64,000 nt of DNA from Paenibacillus sp. ACRRY (GCF_022346995.1 NZ_JAKRNM010000001.1:1426001-1490000); one strand, 5' to 3'; positions 51,635 through 61,074 are shown, numbered from the stretch's first letter. Translations and numbers: made by a program. The notes: generated by a model not told the origin, from the letters alone.

Positions 51635-52974
51635 AATTCAAATTCCGCCAGAAAATCGTCCATCTCATCCGGAGCAGTTGATGCTGTCGTTCCTTTTCCT
51701 CCATCCTGTGGCGCTGCTGCCCGCTCACCAAGCAATTGGGCATAAGTCACTTCCGGATTCTGGTGGAGCGTATGCAGTACATCCATAAAATCTCGCACTA
51801 CTTCACGGGTCGTTAGCAGCTCATCCGCCCCAAGACGGTTCACCGCAGTTTGCATGAAATCAACCAGATCTTCATCCGTCAAGCTGGCCTGGTAACCAAA
51901 ATGAAGGGCATGAATCTGACGCAGCTTCTGCAACAGGATGAGAATCTCTTCATGGGATAACATCGCCAGCTTCAGGATAGGTCCTGTGTAATTCGCGTAT
52001 TCTCTCGCTGCATACCGACCATCAATCAGTCTGGAACGAAGCGCCTCATAACTAAACAATCCGCGTCTCTCATCCTCCACAAATTGCGGCGTACCGCCAA
52101 CAAAGATGCCGAGGTGCTCTGCCTTGCCCTGCATCGTGTCATTGAACATGGTCAGCAATTTCTCATAATTGCTTTGCCGGGAGATGCTATTTGTAATCTT
52201 GTACAGATTCACCGCTTCATCGACAAAGAGCAGCAATCCTTTATAACCAATACGCGCCGTAAACTCCGACCATAATTTGAAATAATCATACCAATTGTCA
52301 TCATCAATGATCACGCCGACAGCAAGTTCCTTCTTGGCTTCCGTCTTGGTGGCATACTCCCCTCTGAGCCAGCGAAGCGCAGCCTGTTTGCGATCATCAT
52401 CTCCCAGCTTGTATCCGTTCCAGTACGAAGCAAGCACTTTGGCAAAATCAAAGCCGTGCACCAGGTTCTGCATTTCGTTCGTGACCTCGTAAATCTGCTT
52501 CTCCACTTCTAACGGCAGGGCAGGATCATCAGGTCTCAAACCCTGGTTCTGCATCGTTTGCTGCTGTAAGGCAGCAATCCACTTCTGCAGGATCGGTTCA
52601 AGTGCTCCGCCATCCGGGCGTGTGCGCGTGGACAGACGGGTCATTAGTTCACGGTACGTTGCGAGTCCCTGACCTTTGGTCCCTACCAATCTTCGCTCTG
52701 GGGACAAGTCTGCGTCTGCTACAACGAACTCCCGGTCCATCGCATAATTGCGAATCATTTGTAAGAGAAAGCTTTTTCCGCTACCGTACCTTCCTGTAAT
52801 CAGCTTGAACGCGGCTCCGCCTTCGGCAATGTTATCCAGATCACGCAATATCGCGTCCACTTCGGGTTTGCGGCCGACGGCAATCTGCTCCAGTCCAATT
52901 CGCGGCACAACTCCCGCTGTCAATGAATTCACCAGTGCGGTGGTCAGCCGTTTCGGTATTTTTAGTTCTGTCAC
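51631..52974 (-). CDS. sngB: BrxD-like (DUF2791) ATPase of a Shango-like defence system
   Basis: A 447-residue P-loop ATPase. Walker A GRYGSGKS at 61-68, Walker B LLLFVDEA at 247-254, and the family segments SLTAGVVPRIGLEQIAVGR at the start and YANYTGPILKL later match the BREX BrxD / DUF2791 family. GTG start at 52974 with AGAGGA upstream. The last residues DEMDDFLAEFEL precede a 4-base overlap with the helicase gene; the TerB-N gene ends 7 bases upstream. BrxD-like ATPases are thought to load or act with Lhr-type helicases on DNA in phage defence. Confidence 0.88.
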   Translation of the reverse strand: MTELKIPKRLTTALVNSLTAGVVPRIGLEQIAVGRKPEVDAILRDLDNIAEGGAAFKLITGRYGSGKSFLLQMIRNYAMDREFVVADADLSPERRLVGTKGQGLATYRELMTRLSTRTRPDGGALEPILQKWIAALQQQTMQNQGLRPDDPALPLEVEKQIYEVTNEMQNLVHGFDFAKVLASYWNGYKLGDDDRKQAALRWLRGEYATKTEAKKELAVGVIIDDDNWYDYFKLWSEFTARIGYKGLLLFVDEAVNLYKITNSISRQSNYEKLLTMFNDTMQGKAEHLGIFVGGTPQFVEDERRGLFSYEALRSRLIDGRYAAREYANYTGPILKLAMLSHEEILILLQKLRQIHALHFGYQASLTDEDLVDFMQTAVNRLGADELLTTREVVRDFMDVLHTLHQNPEVTYAQLLGERAAAPQDGGKGTTASTAPDEMDDFLAEFEL

Positions 52975-52981
52975 TGTCCTC

Positions 52982-54484
52982 TCACCTCTTCACATGTTCA
53001 AATACATTCATATATTCAGAAACTATCCGGTCACTTTCGATCAGCAGGTCGCCAATGGTTTCCATGGCAAGATCATTAATTTCATCCAGCAGAAGTGCAG
53101 GCATGGTTCCATATTGTTCAGCCACACGGTTCAGTTCAGTATCTGGCTTCTCGCCGAGCAGAGCATAAATGGCCAGCACATGCTGAGGAGCAAGCTGATC
53201 CGCCAAGTGGAGCCAATCCTCATCCAAATCCCCGGCACTTTCTTCCTCCCACTGCAAACGGACTGACGTAGCACTTGTTGCGATGACTTTAGCAGGTTCA
53301 GGTAACGCCTGATGTTCGAAGGGAGCCGCTTCCTTTGCCTGGTCGACATCTTCCTCAATCGTTAAAGCCTGGCGGACATATTCGCTCTCCTGCTGTAATG
53401 ACGTCAGTTTCTCCGGATCAATTCGAATCATTGGTTTCTCGGCGGCTTCTGCTTGTTTAGCAGCATATACCTTGTCCAAATAACGTTCGATCAAGCCTGC
53501 GAGTTCAGGTTCAAGAGTCTTTCCGCGCAATCGGCCTCTGAATCCGAGCAGTTCCCGGCATTTGTTTTCGGTACAGCGAAAGATGCGTGTAACCAACTGA
53601 ACAAAATCCGAATTCTCTCCAACCGGAACATAGGATAAGGGAACCGTTTTCCCATAAAGGGTATCGTCATATACCGCTTTGCGAAAGAGCACCCGCTCCG
53701 TTGTTCTCGGCTTACCCTGTATAAACTGGTTCGCGATCCCTTCCTGACGTGTTCGTAGAAGATAGGAATCTACGAGCACCATAACCTTGGGGATAAACTC
53801 TTCCAGCACTTCCTGGCCGCCATCCCTATAAAATTTGCTGAGCGTGATGTCATAGTCATAATATCGACGCAGCAAATTCAACGAAACATCGGAGATTCGA
53901 TTCTGCAAAATCCGCTGCATCTCCATATCCTGTATCTCAGCGGGAAGATATCCGCTTGAAATGTCGAGAATCTCGGACAACGGCATGTCCAGTTGATGAA
54001 CCAGCGTGTAATCCACGAGCCATTCCTGCATATACATGTCCAGCTGCGGATTCCGTACACGGTAATGTATCCATAACTGTTTCAGTTGATCGAAACCCGC
54101 TTGAGGATCTCTCCACCCTACGCCGTTAATCAATTCATACGTATGAACGAATACGTAGGACAGATCTGTATCCGGGAAACGTCTTTGCCTCACTTCCGAC
54201 CTCCAGTACAAGTACCACTCGCGCTGGGACTCGTTCATGACACCATAAGTCGGCCAGTAGCTCATAAAAGGAACAAACGGAGCAGGTTCTCCCTCGGCTT
54301 CTTCAAGCTGCCGCGCCTCTTCCACGAATCGCTTCTCCGAAGACAATATGCTACCGCCAGTCTGGCTTGAATGAAATTGCCTGTGGGGAATGGTTGAACG
54401 TTCAGGCACCGGAACAGCCGAAGCTTCTGGTTCTTCGGTCAGATCGATCTCCATAAATTCCAACTGTCTTGAATGGTCTTTCAT
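52982..54484 (-). CDS. sngA: TerB-N domain protein of a Shango-like defence system
   Basis: A 500-residue cytoplasmic protein. The first 65 residues are acidic and probably flexible. From about 70 the TerB-N domain is clear: FVPFMSYWPTYGVMNESQREWYLYWRSE ... YVFVHTYELINGVG. A charged region and a C-terminal helical segment (about 400-500, including ALLGEKPDTELNRVAEQ) follow, probably TerB-C. First gene of the operon; the start is uncertain (ATG at 54484 or 54508, TTG at 54526) because the GGAGG box falls between the options. In Shango the TerB protein is required for defence, perhaps as sensor; here this is inference. Confidence 0.85.
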   Translation of the reverse strand: MKDHSRQLEFMEIDLTEEPEASAVPVPERSTIPHRQFHSSQTGGSILSSEKRFVEEARQLEEAEGEPAPFVPFMSYWPTYGVMNESQREWYLYWRSEVRQRRFPDTDLSYVFVHTYELINGVGWRDPQAGFDQLKQLWIHYRVRNPQLDMYMQEWLVDYTLVHQLDMPLSEILDISSGYLPAEIQDMEMQRILQNRISDVSLNLLRRYYDYDITLSKFYRDGGQEVLEEFIPKVMVLVDSYLLRTRQEGIANQFIQGKPRTTERVLFRKAVYDDTLYGKTVPLSYVPVGENSDFVQLVTRIFRCTENKCRELLGFRGRLRGKTLEPELAGLIERYLDKVYAAKQAEAAEKPMIRIDPEKLTSLQQESEYVRQALTIEEDVDQAKEAAPFEHQALPEPAKVIATSATSVRLQWEEESAGDLDEDWLHLADQLAPQHVLAIYALLGEKPDTELNRVAEQYGTMPALLLDEINDLAMETIGDLLIESDRIVSEYMNVFEHVKR

Positions 54485-54587
54485 TGAAACTGTTTCACCA
54501 TCCTCCATAATACCTAATACGAACAAGTGTATCCATATCCATCATTATAGCACTTGTCCTGTGACAATGGCGATGAGAATGCATTTT

Positions 54588-54637
54588 TCAAAAAAAGAAA
54601 GAATGGCGCTTAAACTGATCTCCAGTTCAAACGCCAC
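54588..54637 (-). terminator. terminator after the phytochrome gene
   Basis: GGCGTTTGAACTG-gagat-CAGTTTAAGCGCC followed by ATTCTTTCTTTTTTT on the minus strand. It also isolates the phytochrome operon from the defence operon downstream. Confidence 0.88.
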
Positions 54638-54690
54638 CCTATAATTGATCAACTGCCTTAATAAATGAATTTGTAATCCGTGATGGGATA

Positions 54691-57231
54691 TCAGACCATG
54701 GTGATCCGATTTTTCCCTTCACTCTTGGATTGAAGCAGAGCCTGCGTTGCCTTTTCAATTAAATCAGACACTGCCAGACTCTCTTCAGGTACCATGACAG
54801 CACCGCCCACACTGACGGTAACGACTTCATCCGGGCTGGACGGATCCCGCTGAATTTGAAGAGCAAGCACATGTTGTCTGATCTCTTCTGCAAGCCGGTC
54901 AGCCTGCTCTGACGTCGTGCCCTTAAGCTTAAGCATAAATGTGCCTCCTCGGAGGCGGGAGATCAACGCTTCATTCTGCTCACTAACGACAGCCAGCACT
55001 TCGCCTATCCACTGCAGGCAGAGATCTCCGCCCTGAAGACCGTAGGTAGCATTGTAGGATCGGAAATCGTCGATATCAATAATCAGCAGTCCCAGACTGC
55101 ATTTTTCTTGCAAACACTCATCCCAATCTTCCTGAAGCTGAGATTTAAATATGGATTGAATCGGCATCTCCGTTAATGGATCTGTATTAAGATAGTTTTG
55201 CAGTTGATTGGTTGTCTCTGTATAACGTTCCTGATCGTGGTTGGATACTCCGCTGTTCAGAACGACCATGACGGAAGGTTTGCCTGCGTGCGTAACCGAA
55301 GCAAGTGTAACTTCCAGGAGCAGGGAAGCTCCTGCAGCTGTTGTGAAATAGGATTGATTCGTGTACAAACGTGTATCATCCCATTTGAGCTCCTCCAGAT
55401 TTTGCTGCAAGATGGCTCTTGCATTATCAGGTACGAATTGGCTGAAGTCCATGCCATTCAGAAGTTTGGAGTTTTCATATCCCAGCAGTTCAGCTGCCCG
55501 GTTATTGCAGTATATAATTTTGCCATCCGTCAACGTAAAGAAGGCTACAGGTGAGAACTCCATCAGCTGCAAATAGCGTTGTTCATTTTGCCGCAAAATA
55601 CGAGCATTTTGCAGTGCCTGTTCTTCGGCCTGAACCAGCTGATTTTCCGTTTGACGACGCACAATGCTTTTGAGCAAAGGCAGCACATTCAGCTCTTTTG
55701 TTGTCCATGGATAGGAGGTCGATTGTACAACCTCTCTCCATTTTTCAAACGATTTACGCGGAGAGAGTCGCATCCCGTCATCGGTCTTTATTACTGCTTT
55801 GGCAGGGTCGCCTGCCCAATCGACAAGCTGAATGACCTCAGGCCGGAACCAGATCATATAATGATGCTGCCCGGGGGAAATCGCAACATAGATTACGCCA
55901 GACACTTTGTCCTTGTAGGCAGACGCAGGTCCGTACTCCAAACTCAGCTTGGACGTATGGTAACCGTAGTCCTCTGATTTACCCGCTAGCCAAGCTGAAA
56001 GCTCACGTACTTGTTCACGTGTCGGTGTATCGCCATACAACATTAACTTGTCCTGATAGCAAATAGCAGCCCCGGAAGCACTCATGAGACCAAGTAACGT
56101 CTGTTCTTCACTCTGAAGCTCTTCCAGAATTCTGGCAGGGCTGGTATTCCCGATAAATATGCTCGAAATCCGGGAGGCGGCTTCCCGCGACCTGATCTCT
56201 GCCTGATATTCATCCAGCTGTTGACGCTGGAACAATTCACTGGAGAAAAATGCGCCGAGGAAGTTGCATAAGTTTCGCACACGATGAGGTACATATCTGG
56301 CAGAGTAATGATGGCATGTAATCAAGCCCCACAGTTGATTGTCATGAATCAGAGAGATCGTTACTGTCGCACCAACGCCCATATTCTGTAAATATTCAAT
56401 ATGCAGTGGTGATACACTGCGCAGGACCGAAAGACTCAGATTCAGTGGTCTACCCGTCAAGGGCTGCAGTGTAGGGATAATCTCTACAGGCTGGTAATTG
56501 ACATTAACGATGGTACGCAGCCAGTTCCGCAAATACAATTCACGCGCTTGTTTAGGAATATCCGATGCCGGGTAGTGATGTCCTAGAAATGGTTCAAGCT
56601 GTTCCTCACGCGCTTCGGCAATGACCTTTCCATTCCATTGTTCGTCAAATTCGTAAATCATGACTCGGTCATAACCAAGCATTTCCTTCACTTGCTCAGC
56701 TGCAATCTGACTGGCCTCAATTCGGCTGTCCGTGCTCTTAATCCGTCCAAAAAAGCGTGAGATCCACTCAAAATCATTACCTTCCATCGTTCTGCTCTCA
56801 TTGTAAGGCTCCATCTCCAGTATGAGCAGACCTTCGCTCTCATGGATCACCGACGTGAACACCTGATCATGTCCACCGATATTGATCGTGAGATCCATAT
56901 ATTGCAGATCTGAGGTTACAGAGGCACTGAAGCTGCGTGCAAGGATCTGGTGAAGACTCTCTCTGCCAATCAGATTTTCGAGAGGCAGACCAAGCACTTT
57001 ATCAGTTTTAATGCCGAGAAGCTCTTCTGTATTCTGACTGCATTGTACAATTGTGGGGACATTATGGGTATTCACAGCCAAAAGCACACCATGAGGCTGA
57101 ATGAAGCCGGGGATATGAATCGGTTCTTTATCACAATTGTTAAGATCTATGGGATCATTGGTGTACGTACCTTGATGAAGCAGCGTACGGTTCAGCAGAT
57201 TATTATCTTTCCTGGACTTCGATTCGGCCAT
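54691..57231 (-). CDS. bphP: bacteriophytochrome with PAS and degenerate GGDEF domains
   Basis: An 846-residue red/far-red light sensor. Order: PAS_2 (about 25-130) with chromophore Cys33 in NNCDKEPIHIPGFIQPHG; GAF (150-330) with PASDIP (221-226) and WGLITCHHYS; PHY (340-520) with the tongue motif PRKSF (491-495); PAS (550-665); GGDEF-like domain (685-846). In the last the active-site loop reads RGGTF (761-765) instead of GGDEF/GGEEF, and no EAL domain follows, so cyclase activity is doubtful and the domain may bind GTP or dimerise. A biliverdin-producing heme oxygenase is encoded just upstream in the same direction. Confidence 0.92.
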   Translation of the reverse strand: MAESKSRKDNNLLNRTLLHQGTYTNDPIDLNNCDKEPIHIPGFIQPHGVLLAVNTHNVPTIVQCSQNTEELLGIKTDKVLGLPLENLIGRESLHQILARSFSASVTSDLQYMDLTINIGGHDQVFTSVIHESEGLLILEMEPYNESRTMEGNDFEWISRFFGRIKSTDSRIEASQIAAEQVKEMLGYDRVMIYEFDEQWNGKVIAEAREEQLEPFLGHHYPASDIPKQARELYLRNWLRTIVNVNYQPVEIIPTLQPLTGRPLNLSLSVLRSVSPLHIEYLQNMGVGATVTISLIHDNQLWGLITCHHYSARYVPHRVRNLCNFLGAFFSSELFQRQQLDEYQAEIRSREAASRISSIFIGNTSPARILEELQSEEQTLLGLMSASGAAICYQDKLMLYGDTPTREQVRELSAWLAGKSEDYGYHTSKLSLEYGPASAYKDKVSGVIYVAISPGQHHYMIWFRPEVIQLVDWAGDPAKAVIKTDDGMRLSPRKSFEKWREVVQSTSYPWTTKELNVLPLLKSIVRRQTENQLVQAEEQALQNARILRQNEQRYLQLMEFSPVAFFTLTDGKIIYCNNRAAELLGYENSKLLNGMDFSQFVPDNARAILQQNLEELKWDDTRLYTNQSYFTTAAGASLLLEVTLASVTHAGKPSVMVVLNSGVSNHDQERYTETTNQLQNYLNTDPLTEMPIQSIFKSQLQEDWDECLQEKCSLGLLIIDIDDFRSYNATYGLQGGDLCLQWIGEVLAVVSEQNEALISRLRGGTFMLKLKGTTSEQADRLAEEIRQHVLALQIQRDPSSPDEVVTVSVGGAVMVPEESLAVSDLIEKATQALLQSKSEGKNRITMV

Positions 57232-57329
57232 GGCCTGAAAAAAACCCTCTCACGATATCCCCAATATATAAAATTAAAAGGATTCTTTCATTGCAAGTAT
57301 TCGCTAATTACATTACAAGTTTATATATT

Positions 57330-57923
57330 TCATTTGGTATTAATCCATTGGTCAAGTAACCGGAATGTTTCCGATGCAGTATGGACCATGACGTCTTGTT
57401 CTTCCTCGCTGTGAGCGAATTGAACCAGCTGCTCCATGAATTCAGCCCATTTTGTTCTGGTTTCGGAACCATAAGCGTTGAAATATTCTAGTCCGCGATC
57501 CGCTTCAATCGGCAAAAACTGTGAAAGACGTTTGGTAATGATTTGGCCTCCGTTAGTAGACCCTTCAATGACGTACAGATACCCAAACAATCGTGCTGGC
57601 GAAGATATATCCGGCAATTCCTCACATCTTGGCAGCTGCTTGATATCGTCATCACTGGAGCCTAAATGACGCAGGTCGTTTTCAAGCAAAATGGCTTTGC
57701 CCCGGATCCCGTAATCAAGTCCAGTATTCTCCCAAAACGGCTGCTCCAGAGCATGTTCTTCCAATGGTTTTAAGAAACCATAAAATTTCTCTAAATATTC
57801 CTTATACTCTTCTAAGCTCACGGTTTGATTCATAATAGCCTTCGCATAGTCGTTCTGTTCCACTTGTCTGTGATAGTGAGCTGTCTCACTCTTCAGACGT
57901 TCCATAATGGTACTGGCAGTCAT
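57330..57923 (-). CDS. bphO: heme oxygenase (BphO type)
   Basis: A 197-residue heme oxygenase that opens heme to biliverdin, the chromophore of the phytochrome encoded 98 bases downstream. The proximal histidine lies in ETAHYHRQVE (about residues 13-20), and the distal helix segment YLYVIEGSTNGG (about 117-128) contains the glycines over the heme. Length is typical of the bacteriophytochrome-linked group. The ATG at 57923 has AAGGTG upstream. Co-transcription with bphP is likely. Confidence 0.92.
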   Translation of the reverse strand: MTASTIMERLKSETAHYHRQVEQNDYAKAIMNQTVSLEEYKEYLEKFYGFLKPLEEHALEQPFWENTGLDYGIRGKAILLENDLRHLGSSDDDIKQLPRCEELPDISSPARLFGYLYVIEGSTNGGQIITKRLSQFLPIEADRGLEYFNAYGSETRTKWAEFMEQLVQFAHSEEEQDVMVHTASETFRLLDQWINTK

Positions 57924-58342
57924 GTAATCACACCTTTCTCTACTTCCTTTATCAAAATTAAAACCCAAACGAGAACCACATGTTCAATGCAGGTTGTAAT
58001 GGATGCCTACTTAATCCAGATAAAGATTCTATGTAAGTATACTTTTTCTCACAGAAGAAAACTACTTGTACCCCGCACCGTTACCTTTGAGACGTTATAT
58101 AAGGTTGTTAATGTACGTTCGCCTCGTATGTATAGTCTATTATCCTTGTATCACGAGGTAAAAAGGCCCCGGAGATTATGTTTACCGGGAGCCACCATTA
58201 ATTTATATCCACTATTGACATTGGTCAATCTAGCAATGAAATGGACCACCCCTTATTTCGTAGCAAGTCTACAATGGTTAATGCTGTCATTTCATAAGAA
58301 TGATACACTAAGGATATATTCTGTCATTGGAGGTACATATTC
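57924..58342. other. 419-base divergent intergenic region
   Basis: Between bphO (minus) and the Nif3-like gene (plus). It must hold both promoters, but I could not fit convincing -35/-10 pairs. A TTGACATTGGTCAA inverted repeat is at 58215-58228. No plausible reading frame with a ribosome binding site was seen. Confidence 0.45.
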
Positions 58343-59140
58343 ATGGAGGTAAGCGTTCAAGAAATTATCGATCATTTGACTGCTCATGTTGAATTGCGGG
58401 ATAACACCGTGGATCAGTTAATTAGCGGATCGATGGATCAGCTCGTCACTGGTATCGTTGTTGCATTCATGCCCACTCAGCAGGTCATTGAACGTGCAGT
58501 ACAACAGGGAGCCAACCTGATCATCGCCCATGAGCCCCCCTTCTATAACCACCATAGTCATACCGATTGGCTAACCGAAAATCCTGTCTATCAGACAAAG
58601 CGTAACCTCATTGATGAAGCCGGAATTGCCATTTATCGCTGCCATGATTCCATTCACCAAGTTCAACCCGACGGCATCACCGAAGGTTTAGTTCAAGCAT
58701 TGGGATGGACAGCCTTCCTCGAGCAAAGGAAGCCGGAAGCAGATATTCTATCTTTTGATACGGGTATGACGGTTCAGCAAATTGCAGAACATATCAAACA
58801 TACACTTCAGATTGAATATGTGCGTGTTGCTGGTAACTTGGAGATGACTTGCCAGCGTGCAGCCGTTTTGGTCGGCTTTCGCGGTAATGGGAATCTAACC
58901 ATCCCCCTACTACATAACGAACGCTTGAACCTGATTATCGCAGGCGAGGGATTCGAATGGGAAACACCGGAATACATACGTGATGCTGTACAGCAAGGCA
59001 GGCAGCAAGCCCTTATCATGATGGGACATGCCGAAAGTGAGTCTTCCGGGATGAAACTCCTTGCCACGAAGCTTGATCAAGCTTACCCTGAATTGCCTGT
59101 AACCTTTGTTGGAGAACAGCCTGTATATAACGTGCTTTAA
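58343..59140 (+). CDS. Nif3-like dinuclear metal-centre protein
   Basis: A 265-residue protein of the Nif3/GTP cyclohydrolase I type 2 family. The metal-binding His and Glu are in LIIAHEPPFYNHH and CHDSIHQV, and the C-terminal MMGHAESESSGMK contains the final His/Glu set. The family forms hexamers with two metals per site; its function is not settled. The ATG at 58343 has GGAGGTAC upstream. Monocistronic, with a hairpin after the stop. Confidence 0.9.
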   Translation: MEVSVQEIIDHLTAHVELRDNTVDQLISGSMDQLVTGIVVAFMPTQQVIERAVQQGANLIIAHEPPFYNHHSHTDWLTENPVYQTKRNLIDEAGIAIYRCHDSIHQVQPDGITEGLVQALGWTAFLEQRKPEADILSFDTGMTVQQIAEHIKHTLQIEYVRVAGNLEMTCQRAAVLVGFRGNGNLTIPLLHNERLNLIIAGEGFEWETPEYIRDAVQQGRQQALIMMGHAESESSGMKLLATKLDQAYPELPVTFVGEQPVYNVL

Positions 59141-59160
59141 TTGATTTTGGATTAATCGCC

Positions 59161-59178
59161 GCCCTCTGCGAAGAGGGC
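59161..59178 (+). terminator. hairpin after the Nif3-like gene
   Basis: GCCCTCT-gcga-AGAGGGC followed by CTCTTCTAGTTTT; a moderate terminator. Confidence 0.6.
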
Positions 59179-59389
59179 CTCTTCTAGTTTTCATCAAAAA
59201 AATTCTTAGGTGCTGTCTGATTATGTTTAGATTGTACAACCTCCACTTCGCTCACATATGGATTTTTGTACTCCAATGTTGTACGCTGATTGCTATGGTT
59301 TTGGAGTTCAGGACATTTGTCCTTGGCGATTGGGGCACTTCTATCATTTAATAGAAGTCGAAGTAACACAGTGATAAGGAGCGTACAGC

Positions 59390-59815
59390 ATGAAAGGAAT
59401 TATTTTTGCATTACTTGGCGGTGCCTGCATTACGCTGCAAGGTGTGGCCAACACACGGATTAGTACGGACATGGGTACATGGCAAGCCGCCACCATTACA
59501 CAGTTTACCGGCTTTATCTTGGCAGCCATCATTTTGCTTTTTGTCCGTGATGTCAATCTTCAGGGATTAAAACAAGTCAAACCGCTATATCTCGCCGGAG
59601 GTGCCTTCGGTGCAGTTATTATTTTCAGCGAAGTATCTGCCATTCAACAAATTGGGGTAACCTTCACGATCTCCGCCCTGCTGATTGCACAGCTGTTCCT
59701 GACTTTTCTGGTCGACAGTAACGGGTGGTTTGGTGTAGTGAAGCAGAAGATGAAGCTTCCGCAATTTCTAGGCATAGCACTCATGATTACGGGTGTTGTT
59801 ATTATGAAACTGTAG
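59390..59815 (+). CDS. YdcZ-type DMT half-transporter, first copy
   Basis: A 141-residue, four- or five-helix protein of family PF04657 (YdcZ). GGACITLQGVANTRISTDMG, VFGAVIIFSEVSAI and VDSNGWFGV are characteristic. These small drug/metabolite-like proteins may act as heterodimers. A second, similar gene lies two genes downstream with a Crp/Fnr regulator between them (spacings 46 and 14 bases), so the pair and regulator form one operon. AAGGAG precedes the ATG. Substrate unknown. Confidence 0.88.
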   Translation: MKGIIFALLGGACITLQGVANTRISTDMGTWQAATITQFTGFILAAIILLFVRDVNLQGLKQVKPLYLAGGAFGAVIIFSEVSAIQQIGVTFTISALLIAQLFLTFLVDSNGWFGVVKQKMKLPQFLGIALMITGVVIMKL

Positions 59816-59861
59816 GTTTCTTTTTAGTTTGCACAAGAACAGGTCGGGGGCGAAGTACTAT

Positions 59862-60560
59862 ATGGAAGAAGTCCATGATGAACACCAATTGTTGCACTAC
59901 TTGAAGCAGTACCAGCTCGAAACGGTATTTCCCGAGCCCCTGCGTCCATCGATGACCGTATGTCATTTTGAAAAATGTGAATTGATCTGCCGCCAGGGTG
60001 AAGCATCCGAATACTTATATGTGCTGGTGGGAGGCAAAATCAAGATTTTTACCACGTCCGCCCAGGACAAAACTCTCGTGCTCTGCTTCAAAACACCACT
60101 TGAAGTTGTTGGGGACGTGGAGTATGTCCGGGAAAGCCATATCATTAATACCGTGCAGGCTGTCACGCCTGTCGTCATGCTGCGTATCCACTACCAGCAA
60201 CTGGCTGAACATGCAGGTGACTATGCCCCTTTGCTGAAATTTTTGCTAAAGATCATTTCTCATAAGTTCTACATTGATTCGAACTTTTCGAGCTTCAACC
60301 TGATGTACCCGGTTGAAGTGAGGTTAGCCAGCTACCTGCTGTCCATCTCCACCGAGGAGGCAGGTGCCGTGGAACATGAGGGTTTGGATTCGTTTAATCT
60401 GACCGACATTTCCAATCTGATCGGTACAAGCTACCGGCATCTAAACCGGGTCATTCAGAAGCTATGTACGGACGGGTTCATTGAACGCAATCAAGGATTT
60501 ATTCAAATTAAGGATCGAGCCGGTTTGCGTCAAATTGCAGGTCACAACATCTATGAATAA
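59862..60560 (+). CDS. Crp/Fnr-family regulator (YeiL-like)
   Basis: A 232-residue regulator: cyclic-nucleotide-binding-like beta-roll at about 20-130 (FEKCELICRQGEASEYLYVLVGGKIKIF, GDVEYV) and a C-terminal Crp winged helix at about 150-225 (FNLTDISNLIGTSYRHLNRVIQKL). It has no Cys cluster for iron-sulfur binding and lacks the cAMP-pocket RxS arginine pattern, so the signal is unknown. The ATG at 59862 has a G-rich box upstream; TTG at 59829 is less likely. Encoded between two YdcZ transporter genes, which it probably controls. Confidence 0.85.
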   Translation: MEEVHDEHQLLHYLKQYQLETVFPEPLRPSMTVCHFEKCELICRQGEASEYLYVLVGGKIKIFTTSAQDKTLVLCFKTPLEVVGDVEYVRESHIINTVQAVTPVVMLRIHYQQLAEHAGDYAPLLKFLLKIISHKFYIDSNFSSFNLMYPVEVRLASYLLSISTEEAGAVEHEGLDSFNLTDISNLIGTSYRHLNRVIQKLCTDGFIERNQGFIQIKDRAGLRQIAGHNIYE

Positions 60561-60574
60561 GGAGATTACAGCTC

Positions 60575-61063
60575 ATGATTGTTACGGGTATATTGCTCGC
60601 ATTACTTGCAGGTTCACTCGTCAGTCTGCAAACCGTTTTTAATAGTAAAGTCAATGAAAAGACCGGGTCATGGTCCACGACAACGATGGTTCTTTTCACC
60701 GGATTTATTGCCTCTTTCCTGATTTCACTGCTGGTGGAAGGCAAAAACACGTTCAGCTTCCAGCATATGCAGCCATGGTACTGGGTAAGTGGTGCTATCG
60801 GTGTAGGCGTCGTATTCTGTCTCGTTCAGGGAATGAAGCTGCTCGGACCTACCTTTGCCATATCCATTGTCCTGACCTCCCAACTGAGTTTTGCCCTGTT
60901 GTTTGATTCGATGGGCTGGCTCGGACTGGAGAAGATCCCCTTCTCCTGGAATCAGCTTCTCGGCGTACTTGTAATTGTGGGAGGAATTGTCGTGTTCAAA
61001 TTTGGCGGCAGTAAAAGTAATACAGCGGAGAAACCCCGTAGAGCTCTGCGGTCCAACTCTTAA
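60575..61063 (+). CDS. YdcZ-type DMT half-transporter, second copy
   Basis: A 162-residue PF04657 protein with about five helices; GSLVSLQTVFNSKVNEKTGSW and FDSMGWLGLEKIPFSWNQLLGV align with the first copy but with clear divergence, so the two are paralogues that may form a heteromer. It is 14 bases after the Crp/Fnr gene (AAGGAGA ribosome binding site). The C-terminus is extended and basic. Substrate unknown. Confidence 0.88.
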   Translation: MIVTGILLALLAGSLVSLQTVFNSKVNEKTGSWSTTTMVLFTGFIASFLISLLVEGKNTFSFQHMQPWYWVSGAIGVGVVFCLVQGMKLLGPTFAISIVLTSQLSFALLFDSMGWLGLEKIPFSWNQLLGVLVIVGGIVVFKFGGSKSNTAEKPRRALRSNS

Positions 61064-61074
61064 TTACACATGCA

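Noticed and set aside
58215..58228. TTGACATTGGTCAA as a promoter or operator
   Set aside because: TTGACA has no -10 at suitable spacing, and the dyad is short; no regulator nearby fits.
57825..58352. 175-codon plus-strand frame across the bphO-Nif3 gap
   Set aside because: It starts inside bphO antisense, has no ribosome binding site and resembles no family; the gap is better seen as a divergent promoter region.
59184..59369. 61-codon minus-strand frame before the first YdcZ-type gene
   Set aside because: The hydrophilic sequence looks almost natural, but the only start is GTG without a ribosome binding site (the preceding bases are the complement of the YdcZ gene's own). Kept as a weak possibility only.
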